Numbered from the stretch's first letter, positions 42,217 through 52,398 are shown. The stretch is DNA of 64,000 bases from Methanolacinia petrolearia DSM 11571 (GCF_000147875.1 NC_014507.1:2604001-2668000), one strand, 5' to 3'. Made by a program: numbers and translations. Notes: generated by a model from the sequence alone, not told the origin.

Positions 42217-42573
42217 TTATAATAAAGCTATCCAGACCATATACGATCCTATAACCATTATGACTATAACCAGGATCAGGAGCTTATAGCAGCATTTGTC
42301 GCACAGGCATAAAAATCCCTTCTCTCCTTTTGAGGCACCGCAGAGCCTGCATTTTTTGTCCGAACCGGCAGTTTTGCCAGGCTCTTTTTCATACATTTTC
42401 TTTATTTTAGAATCAAGGTTGGGGCTGTTGTGTATCCGGTGCCATTCATCAGCGCTCATTCCAAGGAAAAAATCGCATTCCTTGCATTTAAGCCAGACTT
42501 CATACTCATCGGGATGTTCAATGTAAACTGATTTGTTTTTACATTTGGGGCATTCAATCTCTTGCTCACTCAT
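42217..42573 (-). CDS. Zinc-ribbon protein with C-terminal membrane anchor
   Basis: This 118-residue protein begins with a zinc ribbon (CPKCKNKSVYIEH...KCKECDFF). It has a second cysteine group (CRLCGASKGEKGFLCLCDKCC) and ends in one transmembrane helix (LLILVIVIMVIGSYMVWIALL). The arrangement suggests a tail-anchored cytoplasmic zinc protein. I do not recognise a family. It stands alone upstream of the PP2C gene on the same strand with a gap of 181 bases that has no gene, so it may or may not belong to the phosphorylation set. Confidence 0.7.
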   Translation of the reverse strand: MSEQEIECPKCKNKSVYIEHPDEYEVWLKCKECDFFLGMSADEWHRIHNSPNLDSKIKKMYEKEPGKTAGSDKKCRLCGASKGEKGFLCLCDKCCYKLLILVIVIMVIGSYMVWIALL

Positions 42574-42722
42574 AAAAAACTCCTAAAAATTAATCGAAGT
42601 TTATGCATAATAAGAGTTCCATGTGATTTCGGAACCTAAGTCCGGCGGCTCAAAAATTCAGGAGCCGCCCTCTACCCCGTTCATCATGAACATTTTTCAG
42701 CTGGCAGGACAAAATTTGTGCA

Positions 42723-43319
42723 ATGAAATTCAGGGCAATCCATATCGCTTCAATACTGATACTCACAGCATTCATTTTTACAGCTGCATGTACCGGTTCG
42801 TCAGGGCAGGGCAATAGTGAAATTTCCAGGTATATTGAAGACCTGTATTCAGAGGACAAGGATACGGTGACATCGGCTGTAAAAGAACTTGCAGGCAGCG
42901 GTGAGGCAGCGGTAAATCCCCTGATCAATGTATTTTCTTCAGGGAATCAGCAGGCTTCGGGTTACGCAGCCGTAGCTCTTGTATATATAGGAGAACCTGC
43001 GATCGAACCTCTCACCAAAGAGCTTGGTTCAGATAATGAAGACGAGAGTGATTGGGCCTCAAATACACTGGCACTGATGGGCAGTAAAGCTGTTCCGGAT
43101 CTTATAGAGATAGTAAATACCGGAAGCGACACAGAAAAAGAGCAGGCAGCAATAACGCTCATTAAGATCGGTGAGAACGCGCTTCCTCTGCTAAATCTGG
43201 AACTCAATACCAATGCAGAGGCGGATCAGGCAGAGATCATCTCGATTATCCGGTCAATAGAGGCAACACAAAACCTGCAGGAAAAGTTAAACTATACGGC
43301 GGATGCGGCGTCAGTTTAA
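42723..43319 (+). CDS. HEAT/PBS-repeat lipoprotein
   Basis: This 198-residue protein has a lipoprotein-type signal (ILILTAFIFTAACTGSSG, lipobox cysteine near residue 23). Helical HEAT-like or PBS-lyase repeats follow, with copies of VNPLINVFSSGNQQASGYAAVALVYIGEPAIEPL and AVPDLIEIVNTGSDTEKEQAAITLIKIG. It should be anchored outside the membrane and act in protein binding. It ends one base before the stop of the convergent papain-propeller gene. The only gene on this strand in the surrounding 10 kb, it is near enough to the surface proteins to be part of the same surface layer. Confidence 0.8.
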   Translation: MKFRAIHIASILILTAFIFTAACTGSSGQGNSEISRYIEDLYSEDKDTVTSAVKELAGSGEAAVNPLINVFSSGNQQASGYAAVALVYIGEPAIEPLTKELGSDNEDESDWASNTLALMGSKAVPDLIEIVNTGSDTEKEQAAITLIKIGENALPLLNLELNTNAEADQAEIISIIRSIEATQNLQEKLNYTADAASV

Positions 43320-43320
43320 A

Positions 43321-46300
43321 TCAGTCTGCAGACCCATCATCAATTTTTACCAGCAACAGGTCACTGTCTGAACTACCCTGATGATCTTTCAGGCCGGTGG
43401 TCATCCCGGCAATGATAAATTCTCTTTCTTCGGCGCAGTAATCAATGTCATAGCCCCAGTCTTCGCCGGAACTCCCGAAATCTTTCTCCCACAGAACCGT
43501 TCCAGAAGGATCAAGTCTTATAAGCCACCCGTCATAATCCCCCCATGAGGACATATTCCCGGGCTTATTGAATGATACACCTGCAATTACGAAATCTCCG
43601 TTACTGCAGCATTCTGCAGCTATTCCAAGGTCACTTGACGAACTTCCGTACGATCTCTTCCACAACAGTTTTCCGGAAGAATCGATCTTCAGAATCAATG
43701 CATCAGATCCTCCGTATGACCCGGCCGCATCATCGTCTCCGGCTGCGGCATATCCTGATATTATATAGCAACCGTCACCCGACAGTTCAATATCCGTAGC
43801 TCCATCTTCGCCTGAAGTACCGAAAGTCTTCTGCCAGATTATTCTCCCGTATCTGTCGAGCCTGATCACCCATATGTCGCTTTCTCCATAGTGTTTGTTG
43901 TTTCCTGAAGGATCACCATCATAACTCCGGGTTTGACCGGCAATTGTACAGCCCCCCCCGGGTGCAGGCGCAACTGCTGAAGCACTGTCATATCCTGTTC
44001 CCCCCAGCCGCCTCTCCCACACCAGGTTTCCGGAGGAGTCGAAACAGACGGCCCAAAGGTCGCCTTCACCAAGATTTCTCCTGTTTTCAAAGGATATATC
44101 ACCGTCAGAACTCCAGGTCTCACCGACGACGATGAAATTTCCGTCATCAGTCATAATCATTGAAGATGCCCTGTCATCCAGGCTTCCTCCGGCCGACTTC
44201 ACCCACTTTATATCCCCTTTTCCATCAGTACAGGCAAGAAGGATATCGCTGCCCCCGTGAAGCAAAGGAATGTCCCCGTCGCTGCTCGAAGTGGTTCCCG
44301 CGATTACCAGAGAGTCATCTCCGCTTTTTACAATAGATACTGCAGTATCATCACCCGATCCCCCAATGTATTTCTGCCATACAAGATCAAGTCCGGAATC
44401 GAAACCTGCCAGGAGGATGTCTGCACCGCCATTCTCTGATTCGATATCTCCCTCATCGCTGTCAACTGTTCCTGCAACAACAAATCCTGACGAACCGGCA
44501 ATTACAGATGTGGCAAAATCATCTCCAGTCCCTCCGATTACCTTCTGTGCGTTTATATAGGGAGGAGTCTCAGTTTGCTGACCGTCTGATTCCTGTTCAC
44601 CACCTTCAATACCCGTATCTGCCGTATAATCTTTCTCCGACATGACCCGTATTATTGCCTGAAGATCTACCGAAGTAGAAGAAGGTTCTCCCGATACCTT
44701 CGTATAAACCTCTGTCGGGGTTGGTGTGACGGTCAGTCTCTGCGTTGGAGTAACAGTCGGGTCCGGCATCGGATTCTCATCGGGATACCCGAATTCTGCA
44801 ATCCACAGATCGCCGCCGCCATTGTTGAAAGAAACATCGCCGTCACTGCTGAATGTACATCCTCCGCCAATAAAACCGTTGACAGAACCGGAAGGAACAA
44901 GTTCATAGATCAGGTCTTTCTTCTGACCGCCGTGGCATCCGGTCCATACGATATCTCCTGATGAATCTGTCTTAATGAGCCATACATCCGTATCCCCATT
45001 GTTTCCGGCGACATCGCCGTCAGAACTTCCGGTCGCGCCACAGACCAGAATGTAGTCATCATCGAGGACAAGAACCGAGGCTGCTGCATCGTTACCGGAG
45101 CCACCGTAATTTTTCTCCCATTCCAGGCTGCCGGAGGAATTTATACGAAATAACCAGACATCATCACAGCCATTATTAGAGGAAACGTCCCCGTCACTGC
45201 TTTCAGCCGATCCTGCAACAATATAAGATCCGTCTGAAAGCACACCGATTCCCAAGGCTTGTTCATCACCCGAACCTCCATATGTGTTCTCCCACAGCAG
45301 ATCTCCCGACAAACCGGTTTTAATTATCCAGGCATCTTCACCGCCGTTGTTTGAAGAAACATTTCCATCCGAACTTGCTGTACTTCCTGATGCAAGAAGG
45401 GTGCCGTCGCCGGGCAGGATAATATCACTGATACTCTCATCTGCAGAACCTCCGTATGTATTCTCCCATAGTATATCACCTGATGTGTCAACTTTTACTA
45501 TCCATGCATCCCCCCCGCCATTGTTGGAAGAAACGTCTCCGCCACTGCTTTTTGTTTCTCCCACAGCAAGATACCCTCCTGAAACCGCTTCTATATCATT
45601 GAAGGAATCGTCGCCGGAACCGCCATATACCTTCAGCCACTGCAATACGCCATTGCTGTCGGTCTTCAGGAGCAGTGCATCGACGCCTCCGTTATTTCCG
45701 GATATATTGATATCATTGCTTGATGTGGACCCGGCGATTAGGAAGCCGTCATCTGAGGTTTTTATTATTGCAAAGGCAGTGTCATCTCCGGAACCGCCAT
45801 AATTTATCTCCCATTCCACAGATCCGGACGAATTTGTCTTCACCATCCATGTATCGGATGAGCCGTAATTTAACGGATAATTCCCGTTTTTGCTCGATTT
45901 TTCACCGGCAAGGACATAACCGCCATCCGACGCACTGACGATACCGTATGCCGCATCAGCATTCGTTCCGCCGTATGTATATTCCCTGATTAGATCAGGT
46001 GCAGTCTCCGTAAGCCCGGTTATTTCAAAACCGTAAAAATTCACATACGTATCGGATGGGAAAAGAAGACTCCCGGCATTATAATCGAAATCTTTAGTCA
46101 TCCAGAAAGTTCCGTCGGGATGATTGGACGATGTCCCCCAGCTGTTGTGAAGAAGCCATGCAGTTTCATTATAACCGATAAGCGTAACCGCATGCGCCGA
46201 GTCAGGAGTTCCGTTTCCCATATCTCCTATTGGATCATAAACGGACTCCTCAGATTCCGAAGACCACCATTGATCGAAACCTTCGCCGCTCACCCATTCA

Positions 46301-47163
46301 AAAGAGACATAAAGAGCCCTGCCCTGATCGATATACGATTCAATCGTATCAATAGCCACGGATTGTGAAATCCCCCAGGTCTGGACTGTAAAAGGAGCCA
46401 CTGACTCAAATGGTACGGACGGATCTTCCGAAATTAAAGCGGACTGCATATTGGATGCACCATCCGAGCATTTGATCAGAAGGTCATAGTACCTGGCTTT
46501 GGTATTGTTCCAGGGAATCAGTTTTTTCTGATCATTCAGGTCATAAAATCCTGTAAAAGAGAAGAGATTTCCACCACAGCATGCCCAGGAAGCCGATGCT
46601 CCCGAACCTGTACCGTTCTTGTAATTTGAATTGAAGTACTGGACCGAAAATCTCTCTTTATTTCCGGTTTGAACGGCGTACTCAATCTCTGCAATCTCTG
46701 TACATGTCCATACCCAGCAGTTGCCGCATAAACCCTGATCCCTCTCGTCGCCGAAATAAGGAATATATCCGCTCAGATTCTCCCCACTCCCCGAGGAATC
46801 AGGAATGTCATCATTAAAATCAGTCTTCCCTACAGATGGGTTTTCTGTCGCATATGACACAACGGGATTTGCATTGATCGTCTCCTCTTTCTCCTCCTTG
46901 TATTCATCATCGATTGACATTACCCCGTAGGATCTATCCCCTGATTCCACGAGACAGCAATCTTCACAATCATTACCGGATGGTTCAGTCGTTTCATTAT
47001 GGGAAACGTTTTCCCTGTGAATACTGCCTGTATCAGGATTTTGAACGCTTTTTAATGTGGCGTCTTCACTGCCAGGCGAACTATCAAAAAAACACGGAGC
47101 GATAAAAAAGATTCCCGACAGGATGGCAACTGCTATTAAAACAGCTATAACATGTTTTTTCAT
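43321..47163 (-). CDS. Secreted C1A (papain-like) peptidase with two seven-blade propeller-like repeat sets
   Basis: This 1280-residue protein has a signal anchor (VIAVLIAVAILSGIFFIAP). A papain-type domain follows in about residues 115-385, with the active cysteine in RDQGLCGNCWVW, the histidine in DSAHAVTLIGY and the asparagine in LLHNSWGTS. Fourteen repeats of 57-62 residues come next. Each begins with a (Y/F/I)GG(S/T)GDD-like motif, has a central GG(Y/F)xxAG strand, and ends in D(A/L)W(I/L)xKxDSSGxxxW. They fall into two groups of seven separated by a Pro/Thr-rich linker (MPDPTVTPTQRLTVTPTPTE), consistent with two beta-propellers. The start at 47163 follows a T-rich non-coding gap. It should be a large surface protease; substrates are unknown. 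Confidence 0.9.
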   Translation of the reverse strand: MKKHVIAVLIAVAILSGIFFIAPCFFDSSPGSEDATLKSVQNPDTGSIHRENVSHNETTEPSGNDCEDCCLVESGDRSYGVMSIDDEYKEEKEETINANPVVSYATENPSVGKTDFNDDIPDSSGSGENLSGYIPYFGDERDQGLCGNCWVWTCTEIAEIEYAVQTGNKERFSVQYFNSNYKNGTGSGASASWACCGGNLFSFTGFYDLNDQKKLIPWNNTKARYYDLLIKCSDGASNMQSALISEDPSVPFESVAPFTVQTWGISQSVAIDTIESYIDQGRALYVSFEWVSGEGFDQWWSSESEESVYDPIGDMGNGTPDSAHAVTLIGYNETAWLLHNSWGTSSNHPDGTFWMTKDFDYNAGSLLFPSDTYVNFYGFEITGLTETAPDLIREYTYGGTNADAAYGIVSASDGGYVLAGEKSSKNGNYPLNYGSSDTWMVKTNSSGSVEWEINYGGSGDDTAFAIIKTSDDGFLIAGSTSSNDINISGNNGGVDALLLKTDSNGVLQWLKVYGGSGDDSFNDIEAVSGGYLAVGETKSSGGDVSSNNGGGDAWIVKVDTSGDILWENTYGGSADESISDIILPGDGTLLASGSTASSDGNVSSNNGGEDAWIIKTGLSGDLLWENTYGGSGDEQALGIGVLSDGSYIVAGSAESSDGDVSSNNGCDDVWLFRINSSGSLEWEKNYGGSGNDAAASVLVLDDDYILVCGATGSSDGDVAGNNGDTDVWLIKTDSSGDIVWTGCHGGQKKDLIYELVPSGSVNGFIGGGCTFSSDGDVSFNNGGGDLWIAEFGYPDENPMPDPTVTPTQRLTVTPTPTEVYTKVSGEPSSTSVDLQAIIRVMSEKDYTADTGIEGGEQESDGQQTETPPYINAQKVIGGTGDDFATSVIAGSSGFVVAGTVDSDEGDIESENGGADILLAGFDSGLDLVWQKYIGGSGDDTAVSIVKSGDDSLVIAGTTSSSDGDIPLLHGGSDILLACTDGKGDIKWVKSAGGSLDDRASSMIMTDDGNFIVVGETWSSDGDISFENRRNLGEGDLWAVCFDSSGNLVWERRLGGTGYDSASAVAPAPGGGCTIAGQTRSYDGDPSGNNKHYGESDIWVIRLDRYGRIIWQKTFGTSGEDGATDIELSGDGCYIISGYAAAGDDDAAGSYGGSDALILKIDSSGKLLWKRSYGSSSSDLGIAAECCSNGDFVIAGVSFNKPGNMSSWGDYDGWLIRLDPSGTVLWEKDFGSSGEDWGYDIDYCAEEREFIIAGMTTGLKDHQGSSDSDLLLVKIDDGSAD

Positions 47164-47407
47164 CTAATTCCCCGTTTTTTGCCCGGATATACAAATGCCG
47201 CAAACGATGCCGACAGACTGCTGAAGATCCGCATAAACTGTACGGAAATATCTATACTTATAACAATAAATATGTTAGTACTCATCTAAAAATATTTTTT
47301 TATTTAAAATAATTAGACATACACATGAAGAATACCTAATTTAAGTATAAAATAGATCAGATAGGAAAAATATATTGATAACTGTGGAAATATTACTATA
47401 GAAGAAA

Positions 47408-48973
47408 ATGTCTGCAACCCATACAGGATCACCGGGAAAAAAGATCAGCAGATCCAGGGTGGATACAAAACGCATAATTGCCCTGCTATTGATTCCAATA
47501 ATCAGCATACTGACTATTTGTCCGGCATATGCAGAAAATTCAGCAGATTACACACTATATTATGCACCGGGATCAATCCACCAGGGAGACGTTCTGACCC
47601 TGTATGGAACAGCCCCCCTTAATGACGGGGAAATACTTGATTTCAGGATTTACAGCAACAATAATAAAAAACCCACCTATTACGCAGCCAAAGAAGTTTA
47701 TTCAGGAAACTTTAGTTTAAATATAGATACAGAGGATATCAGCAACGGCAATTATACAATTCAGGTGTACTACAAAGACAGTATCAAGGCTTCGGCAGAT
47801 ATGTTACTCCTCCAGAAAGACGAAGTTACAGTAAATATTCTGCCAAAAAACGGAGCATTAAGGATCTATTCAACGCCAGGAAATGCTTCAGTTTACATAG
47901 ACGGGAATTTTGTCGGCATCACAGAGATTAATAAGGGACTTCAGATCAACGGCGTAACACCCGGAAATCACATTGTAATCCTGACAAAATCCGGATACAG
48001 AAATCAGTCACAAACTGCAGCAGTTTATCCCGATATGCTCAACGAGATTAATTTCTATTTAAGTAAAATACCCACCAACGGCACATTATCTATATGCTCA
48101 TACCCGAGCGAGGCGGACGTATACCTCGGAAATGAATTCATCGGGGAAACTGACGACATTTTTACAAATCTTGCCCCGGGGATCTACCACCTCCAGCTTT
48201 GGAAAGAGATCGATGGATCAGATCCCAACAGTTCCTCTTTTGAAGACAGATTATATAATTACGAAGACGAAATCGAGATCAAGGCAGGTGAAATCACAAC
48301 CATATTTGCAAATATGGAAGAGATGAGGCAGCCAACGGTGATGGAGGTAAAAACAATCCCTAATTTTGCAGAGATCTACATAGACGGGATGTATGTGGGA
48401 GACTCGGATATTGTATTGAACCCGATTGCTGAAGGAGACCACACAATATATATCTTCAAACCAGGATATTCCGAATACAACGGAACAATAAACATCCCGG
48501 CAGGCGGACTCAGCTTTAAAATGACCCTGACTCCCGTCTGCGACATAGGGAAGCTGCTTATTGTAAAATCAAACCCATCGGAACTTCCGATCTATATTGA
48601 CGGAAAGTACAGGGGCAAAACACCCGAATCCGTTACAGGACTGGATGTCGGCAGGCATGAAGTGCGTGTAAAAAACGGTGAAACCGAATGGGAGGGAATC
48701 ATTGAAACAATTCAGCCAGGTTCGGTAACAGCATATGCAGATTTTTCCCAGGAAGAACTGACAGAAACTGAAACGCCCGCAGCTGAAGTGGAAGAAAACG
48801 ATGAGGAGGACGAGGAAGAATTCAGTGAAGAGGATCTTCTTAAGATGTATGGTCTAACGAAGCAGGATGAAGACGAGGAAGAACAGGAGCACAATACTCC
48901 AGCATATAATAATGAGAATAAAACGATTATTGACAGTCTGGTAGAATTTATTGCCGACCTAAGTCCATTTTAA
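47408..48973 (+). CDS. Exported PEGA-domain protein with acidic tail
   Basis: This 521-residue protein has a signal peptide (IIALLLIPIISILTICPAYA), an N-terminal beta domain of about 120 residues, and four PEGA-type repeats. Typical units read IYSTPGNASVYIDGNFVG, ICSYPSEADVYLGNEFIG, VKTIPNFAEIYIDGMYVG and VKSNPSELPIYIDGKYRG. A very acidic stretch follows (EENDEEDEEEFSEEDLL) and then a short amphipathic end. PEGA domains are common in archaeal and bacterial surface proteins. It is divergent from the protease-propeller gene across 244 bp, a shared promoter region with AAAAATATATTG about 35 bases before the start. Confidence 0.85.
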   Translation: MSATHTGSPGKKISRSRVDTKRIIALLLIPIISILTICPAYAENSADYTLYYAPGSIHQGDVLTLYGTAPLNDGEILDFRIYSNNNKKPTYYAAKEVYSGNFSLNIDTEDISNGNYTIQVYYKDSIKASADMLLLQKDEVTVNILPKNGALRIYSTPGNASVYIDGNFVGITEINKGLQINGVTPGNHIVILTKSGYRNQSQTAAVYPDMLNEINFYLSKIPTNGTLSICSYPSEADVYLGNEFIGETDDIFTNLAPGIYHLQLWKEIDGSDPNSSSFEDRLYNYEDEIEIKAGEITTIFANMEEMRQPTVMEVKTIPNFAEIYIDGMYVGDSDIVLNPIAEGDHTIYIFKPGYSEYNGTINIPAGGLSFKMTLTPVCDIGKLLIVKSNPSELPIYIDGKYRGKTPESVTGLDVGRHEVRVKNGETEWEGIIETIQPGSVTAYADFSQEELTETETPAAEVEENDEEDEEEFSEEDLLKMYGLTKQDEDEEEQEHNTPAYNNENKTIIDSLVEFIADLSPF

Positions 48974-49037
48974 ATACATAAATAAAAGAGAAATCGGGAG
49001 AAAAAACCGAACCCGCAATAAAACATTATTTTAAGAA

Positions 49038-49841
49038 TTATCTGAACCTGGCCGCAATTACAGTGACATTATCATCAGATTTAGCAATTACTGAATTTAC
49101 AAGGGACTGGGCGATATGATTGCTATGTGTGTAATCTCTGAGTGAAAAAAATTCGATACCGGTCGTATAGGCATAAAATCCGTCGGTACAGAGTATAACT
49201 ATATCATACTCAGATAATTCGAGGGAATAAGTATCAACAACAAAGTTGCCGCCGACATAGCCATACAATGAATTCCTCAAAGGATGGAACCGGGCCTCGT
49301 TTTCAGATATCGAACCTGCATCAACAAGTTTCTGGATCTGAGTATGATCCGTGGTCCTGAAACGGATACCATCACCCACCACATATGCACGGCTGTCCCC
49401 CGAATTGGCAATATACAACCGGTTTCTGTTTAATACTGCAGTCGTAAGTGTAGTGCCCATACCAAACAGATCGCCCCTGGCCTCATCGATTATCCTTTTG
49501 TGGGCAGTTTCATGGATTTTCACCAAAAAGGCTTTCATTTCTTTTTCGTGCTGAAATAAGGACAATCCTTCTTCTGAGAAATTTTTAACGGTATCAATTG
49601 CAATCCCGGAGGCGACATCCCCGTGCGGCAGCCCACCCATACCGTCAGCGACGGCAAAGATACAAGCATCCCCAAAATCCCGGATATAGAAGGTATCCTC
49701 ATTTTTTGGCCTTCTGCCCTGCACGCTAACTCCCGATATATCATAAAGCCTTTTTACGCCGGCCGCACCTGCCGGCCCCTGGCACCCACCGGTTTTTTCC
49801 ATCAGGCCGGAATCAGAAACCTCCAAAATATCTCCGTACAT
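49038..49841 (-). CDS. PP2C-family Ser/Thr phosphatase, second copy
   Basis: This 267-residue protein has the same PPM motifs as the first phosphatase: RRPKNEDTFYI, AVADGMGGLPHGDVASGIA, GMGTTLTTAVL, ANSGDSRAYVV and LCTDGFYAYTTG, with the final DDN in SDDNVTVIAARFR. About 35 extra residues precede the domain and contain no recognised motif. It is encoded between the PEGA protein and the TadB/TadC-type genes, on the opposite strand from both. It may remove phosphates added by the kinase at 37867-40428 within the secretion region; that link is inferred from position. Confidence 0.92.
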   Translation of the reverse strand: MYGDILEVSDSGLMEKTGGCQGPAGAAGVKRLYDISGVSVQGRRPKNEDTFYIRDFGDACIFAVADGMGGLPHGDVASGIAIDTVKNFSEEGLSLFQHEKEMKAFLVKIHETAHKRIIDEARGDLFGMGTTLTTAVLNRNRLYIANSGDSRAYVVGDGIRFRTTDHTQIQKLVDAGSISENEARFHPLRNSLYGYVGGNFVVDTYSLELSEYDIVILCTDGFYAYTTGIEFFSLRDYTHSNHIAQSLVNSVIAKSDDNVTVIAARFR

Positions 49842-49989
49842 ATCACTGATTTAACTATATCTTTTATATAATAAATATTTTTTTAGGATGAGTAGTATAT
49901 TTTGGTATATGTCCAAATAATTAAAAAATATTCCAATACCATAATATCTATATTTTTTAACCGCATTTCTTTTATTGATTATTGATAAT

Positions 49990-50964
49990 ATGACAGGAAA
50001 AAATATCAGCAGCATCCTGGATAAAATTGCCCTGCTGAGCAAATCGATAAAAAAAGAGAAAAATAGTAACACAACACCCATATTTGAACAAATTTTTGAA
50101 AGATACCAAAAGATCTGCTACATCTACGGGAAATACCTCGACAAGGAGGAGCACTCCAATATTGCAAGGATGATCTACCAGGCCGATCTTGAAATGACGC
50201 CGGGCCTTTTTTTATCAATGATAATATTCAGTGCAATTGGTGCAGCTGCAATAATGGCACTTGTATCGGTTTTCATCTTTGCACTACCAATAAGTCCGTT
50301 TTACAGCCCGAATTCCCCCCTGTATATCGCAGGCCTTACGCTACTCACAGGCATAGCTGCAGGCGGAGGCTTCCCGTTTTACCTGCAAAACCAGATATCC
50401 AACAAAAAGATGGATATCGAAAGAAATCTTCCCTACGCTCTTGCCTTCATGTCGATACTTGCAAGTTCGGGAACAACGCCGCTCGACATACTCAAAAGTG
50501 TTGCAAATGAAAACTACGGTCATATATCGAGAGAATTTTCAAAAGTTTTATTCAGGGTGGAAATATTGGGAGAAGACGCAGTAACTGCAATGAATGCACT
50601 TGTAAGCAATACTCCTTCCGATCCCTTCAGAGACATCTGCATCGATATCTCAAACCTTATCTACGGAGGAGGAGGATTAAGCGGTTACCTGAATGCTAAA
50701 TCAAAAGAACTGATGAATATAAGGAGACAGACAGACAAGGAATTTGTAGAATCGCTGGGAGTTTTCGGGGAAGGCTACCTTGGCGGAGTTATAATGGTGC
50801 TCACGCTTGCCATTCTCGGAATTGTTATAACAGGAGCATTAGGAATACAGATTGGACCCTTAAAAACCGACGAAATGTTCTTTGTATTAATTTACGTAGC
50901 AGTACCGATAATCAACCTGGTCTTCCTCCAGATTCTGACGGTCAAATATTCAACCAGCGTATGA
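49990..50964 (+). CDS. Type II/IV secretion membrane protein (TadB/GspF/ArlJ-like)
   Basis: This 324-residue protein has a helical cytoplasmic N-terminal part with the T2SF-type IARMIYQADLEMTPGLF segment. A membrane pair follows (MIIFSAIGAAAIMALVSVFIFAL and AGLTLLTGIAAGGGFPFYL), then the second cytoplasmic helical bundle (ERNLPYALAFMSILASSGTTPLDIL to IRRQTDKEFVESLGVF), and a C-terminal membrane pair. Such proteins form the inner-membrane platform that a TadA-type ATPase drives. It is followed 4 bases later by a longer homologue, so the platform is probably a heteromer. The ATG at 49990 is preferred over the in-frame TTG at 49975. Confidence 0.87.
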   Translation: MTGKNISSILDKIALLSKSIKKEKNSNTTPIFEQIFERYQKICYIYGKYLDKEEHSNIARMIYQADLEMTPGLFLSMIIFSAIGAAAIMALVSVFIFALPISPFYSPNSPLYIAGLTLLTGIAAGGGFPFYLQNQISNKKMDIERNLPYALAFMSILASSGTTPLDILKSVANENYGHISREFSKVLFRVEILGEDAVTAMNALVSNTPSDPFRDICIDISNLIYGGGGLSGYLNAKSKELMNIRRQTDKEFVESLGVFGEGYLGGVIMVLTLAILGIVITGALGIQIGPLKTDEMFFVLIYVAVPIINLVFLQILTVKYSTSV

Positions 50965-50968
50965 TAAA

Positions 50969-52360
50969 ATGCCTGACTCCAACAACAATACAAAAAAAAG
51001 CAGAAGCATATCCTTAAAGAAAAGGATCCAGGACCTGAAAAACAGGCTGAATCTGAAATATAATATCAAAAGAGAGTACTTTACCCTCATTCTCCCCATA
51101 ATACTTGCAGTAATTCTGCTGATTGCAGGCCTCATAATCAATATCCCGTACATTATGGGGAATGGGGCAGACGACGAAAATCCTGCCAATGAGAAGCAGA
51201 AGGCCTATGAAGAACTCCTGAAGCAGATGGAGGAAGGCGAGAGCGGAGGAGAAGAATCCGCAAACGTTGAAGGTATCGTAATAGAAGAGACGATAGTCGC
51301 CGAGGACGAAAGTGCGAAACCACAGGGAATGGACCAGTTCCTGATATTTGCGATCCTTATAGCAATTACCCCCTATGGAATAGACATTACGCTTCAAAAA
51401 ATGGCGAAGAAGAGAAAAGAAGAGTTGTTTACTGAATTTCTCTTCAAGCTTTCGGAGATGATGAGAGGAGGCCTGGATCCGATTAAATCTGTCAATGAAC
51501 TTGCAAAGGCAGAGATCGGAGTATTGACACCGCATATCAGGATCGCCGCCAACAGGATGGCATACGGAGACTCTTTTGAAAGGGCCATGAAGGCCATGGC
51601 AAGATCAACGGGAAGCGAACTTATAGCAAGGTATACCGAGCTTGTAATAGAAGCTTCATACAGCGGAGGGGGAGTCTCCGACCTTATCCTGAAATGTTCG
51701 GACGATATGCGGAGCATACTGTCCATAGAAAGGCAGAAAGAAGGCGACCTGAAACAGTTTGTCCTTATTTTCTATTTTGCACAGATAATTATCATATTCA
51801 TATGTTACACCCTTACAAACGATCTCCTGCCTTATTTTACAGATCTCGGATCAACATCTTTTCTAGGGGATAATGAAATTGCAAATATGGACTTTTCGAC
51901 GGGTTTTTTTCACCTTATCCTGATAAATTCATTCTTTGGGGGGCTCATAATAGGAAAGATATCAGAAGGCGACGTTCGTTACGGCCTGAAGCATGTTACA
52001 ATTTTAATGATAGTCTCATATGTCTCCTGCATGATCCTGCTCTTCGGCGGAACCGGGGCTTCGGTGCAGGATGTCGAGATCGAGATAGTATCAGGGGCAG
52101 GGCAAGAAGGCTACGTTGGACTGCCGCTGAAAGAAAATCTTGTGATCGGAGTGACTGATCCGGATGGAAATCCTGTAGAAGATGCAACCGTGGTTCTTTC
52201 AATTTCGCCGGGAGGGAAGGTGACTGAATCGCTGATCACAGATAACGAAGGAATATGTGAAACCGATGTAGTACTCGGAGACACTCCGGGCGTCTATACG
52301 ATTGAGATTACTTCGGGAAGGATGACAAAAAAGATAACAGTTCTTGCAATCAGCGGATGA
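50969..52360 (+). CDS. TadC-like secretion membrane protein with C-terminal Ig-like domain
   Basis: This 463-residue protein has a first membrane helix (LILPIILAVILLIAGLIINI), an acidic loop (NEKQKAYEELLKQMEEGESGGEESANVEG) and a second helix. The T2SF core follows (LFTEFLFKLSEMMRGGLDPIKSVNELAKAE to YSGGGVSDLILKCSDDM), then three C-terminal helices. After the last helix about 100 residues form an Ig-like domain of Big-1/carboxypeptidase-regulatory type (VGVTDPDGNPVEDATVVLSIS), probably outside the membrane. This last domain is not usual in TadC. It pairs with the gene 4 bases upstream and with the TadA-type ATPase at 57314. Confidence 0.86.
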   Translation: MPDSNNNTKKSRSISLKKRIQDLKNRLNLKYNIKREYFTLILPIILAVILLIAGLIINIPYIMGNGADDENPANEKQKAYEELLKQMEEGESGGEESANVEGIVIEETIVAEDESAKPQGMDQFLIFAILIAITPYGIDITLQKMAKKRKEELFTEFLFKLSEMMRGGLDPIKSVNELAKAEIGVLTPHIRIAANRMAYGDSFERAMKAMARSTGSELIARYTELVIEASYSGGGVSDLILKCSDDMRSILSIERQKEGDLKQFVLIFYFAQIIIIFICYTLTNDLLPYFTDLGSTSFLGDNEIANMDFSTGFFHLILINSFFGGLIIGKISEGDVRYGLKHVTILMIVSYVSCMILLFGGTGASVQDVEIEIVSGAGQEGYVGLPLKENLVIGVTDPDGNPVEDATVVLSISPGGKVTESLITDNEGICETDVVLGDTPGVYTIEITSGRMTKKITVLAISG

Positions 52361-52398
52361 AAAGAATGAAGAGTAGAGAAAAAGAGAATAAGAAGGCT

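Noticed and set aside
43321-47163. Possible DNA tandem repeat array
   Set aside because: The repetition is at protein level (57-62 residue blades) with divergent DNA, so it is a repeat protein and not a satellite array.
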